From positions 1 through 64,000 of the forward strand of contig CAJVWI010000009.1 in NCBI GenBank assembly GCA_913009655.1: 64,000 nucleotides of DNA, in the 5' to 3' direction. Under the pieces are notes generated by a model. That model did no database searches. It was not told where the DNA came from and saw only the letters and a list, made by a program, of their open reading frames with translations. The stretch is from an uncultured Cryomorphaceae bacterium. GTDB taxonomy: Bacteria > Bacteroidota > Bacteroidia > Flavobacteriales > Schleiferiaceae. Below are positions 63,204-64,000 of the stretch, one piece after another. Each line of letters starts with the position of its first letter. Position 1 is the first letter of the stretch. The translations under genes and the position numbers were made by a program.

Positions 63204-64000
63204 TTACGTCTTAATCCAAATTTCATGATTATTTCTTAATCGAATAAAATATATCCCGCTTGGCCATTCTCGAGTATCTATTTTTTCCAGGTTTTTTGTT
63301 TTCTTCCTGTTCAATATTATTTGCCCTTGAGCATTTACTATTTGAATAAATCCCATCCCTTCTATCCAGAGTTCATCTTTCCCTGGATTTGGATATATTT
63401 TCAATTTATTGTTTGAATATTCAAAATGATCATTCTCAATTCCAATTGTTGATATATCTCCAGTATAGTACAGAAGTCCCCCAGTTGAAATACCCATAAT
63501 CAATTCAGGCTTACCATCTCCATTCATATCCGATATGACCGGTGCATTTATTCGTCCATTTTGTAGAAGTTTTTTTCTAATTGGCATTCTTGGAATTAGA
63601 GTGAATTTCATATCGGGCCTCAGGTTATCATTCCCAAGATTAGGCATTATACAGCCGTTAGAGGTGATAGAATTATTGGTATAAACATTTCCGTAAATAT
63701 GCGATTTGAAAGATGTATTGTGAGCGGAAAGATGAATATCAGAGTTAGGAACGTTTTTCGAAAAACAAATTTCAACCATTAAATTACTGGTCCCATCATA
63801 ATCAAAAGGTTGCTGTAACGTAATTGTATTCCAACCCAATGACGGCGTATGAATATATGAATAGCAAAGTTGTGATCCTGTTAAGAATGTATTTAGACTG
63901 TCAGAGTTTGTGTGTTTAATTTTAATACTGAAACCTTGACTTAAGTATGGTGCGCTGGGAGTATTGACTTTAAGACTTAAATGAGTTATTCGGCTTTCAG
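63204..64000 (-). CDS. T9SS-secreted FG-GAP/VCBS-repeat protein, 3' part
   Basis: The frame is open to the right edge (265 codons seen) with no start visible; a TTG at 63839 is internal, because the upstream frame continues without stops through ITHLSLKVNTPSAPYLSQGF. A single FG-GAP-type repeat (PVISDMNGDGKPELIMG, Ca-binding) lies near the middle, preceded by a jelly-roll-like beta region (DYDGTSNLMVEICFSKN). The last ~75 residues form a type A sorting domain (LKIYPNPGKDELWI, then WPSGIYFIRLRNNHEIWIKT). So it is exported by T9SS and probably cell-surface attached. Full size unknown. Confidence 0.8.
   Translation of the reverse strand, partial: ESRITHLSLKVNTPSAPYLSQGFSIKIKHTNSDSLNTFLTGSQLCYSYIHTPSLGWNTITLQQPFDYDGTSNLMVEICFSKNVPNSDIHLSAHNTSFKSHIYGNVYTNNSITSNGCIMPNLGNDNLRPDMKFTLIPRMPIRKKLLQNGRINAPVISDMNGDGKPELIMGISTGGLLYYTGDISTIGIENDHFEYSNNKLKIYPNPGKDELWIEGMGFIQIVNAQGQIILNRKKTKNLEKIDTREWPSGIYFIRLRNNHEIWIKT

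Overview
The window comes from a low-GC member of the Bacteroidota, most likely an aquatic Flavobacteriia relative. Several features point there. Secreted proteins carry type IX secretion (T9SS) C-terminal sorting domains, and porT is present. CarB has the short Bacteroidota form that lacks the allosteric domain. Several genes are preceded by the Bacteroidota -7 element TAnnTTTG (fbaB, rpmH, pyrG, gyrB, queA, rpe). The single tmRNA encodes a Bacteroidota-type tag. I saw no rRNA, ordinary tRNA, CRISPR array or intact transposon.

Layout. Positions 1-1700 are a scarred accessory region. It holds the N-terminus of a polysaccharide-export (SLBB-type) protein whose frame runs into an acyl-CoA-synthetase-like segment at the window edge, a NusG/UpxY-like C-terminal remnant, an integrase N-terminal fragment, and a cluster of ACCTAA repeats. 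An alpha/beta hydrolase follows (1711-2739), then ssrA (tmRNA) on the minus strand. Positions 3309-9604 are minus-strand housekeeping genes: rpoD, pnp, rpsO, accD, class I fbaB and rpe. A SpoU methyltransferase is divergent from them. Positions 10400-14870 hold porT, menG/ubiE, a TrkH-type K+ transporter and an aspartate aminotransferase. Positions 15421-23222 are a compact minus-strand run: meaB, both methylmalonyl-CoA mutase subunits, a DivIC/FtsB-like protein, an ABC exporter, a 2OG-Fe(II) oxygenase and an SDR. rpmH and carB follow on the plus strand.

Positions 26400-31980 look like an inserted or foreign block between the convergent 3' ends of carB and a glycosyltransferase. Base composition is richer in GC, especially in the helicase. 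The block carries a DEAD-box helicase with no ATG at its natural start, a T9SS-exported alpha/beta hydrolase, a second T9SS protein, two tandem Crp-like regulators and the last ~90 residues of MnmE. Positions 31979-39365 are a surface-glycan cluster: two GT4-like glycosyltransferases, a YfhO membrane protein, a sulfotransferase and a flippase.

The remainder is mostly core: a chalcone-isomerase-like protein, a BrkB-family protein, nadC, rlmH, holA, a TonB-dependent receptor, pyrG, yidC, a DUF3817 protein, an Omp28-like lipoprotein, queA, a two-domain glycosyltransferase, ftsE, a large TPR protein with an outer-membrane barrel partner, gyrB, mdh, and a T9SS protein cut by the right edge.

How it fits together: MutA/MutB/MeaB form a propionyl/succinyl-CoA interconversion module. 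PorT and the sorting-domain proteins belong to T9SS export. The glycan cluster probably makes and flips a sulfated surface polysaccharide. No complete new defence or mobile system is visible. The best second-look items are the scarred region beside ssrA, the 26.4-32 kb block, and the fused glycosyltransferase.
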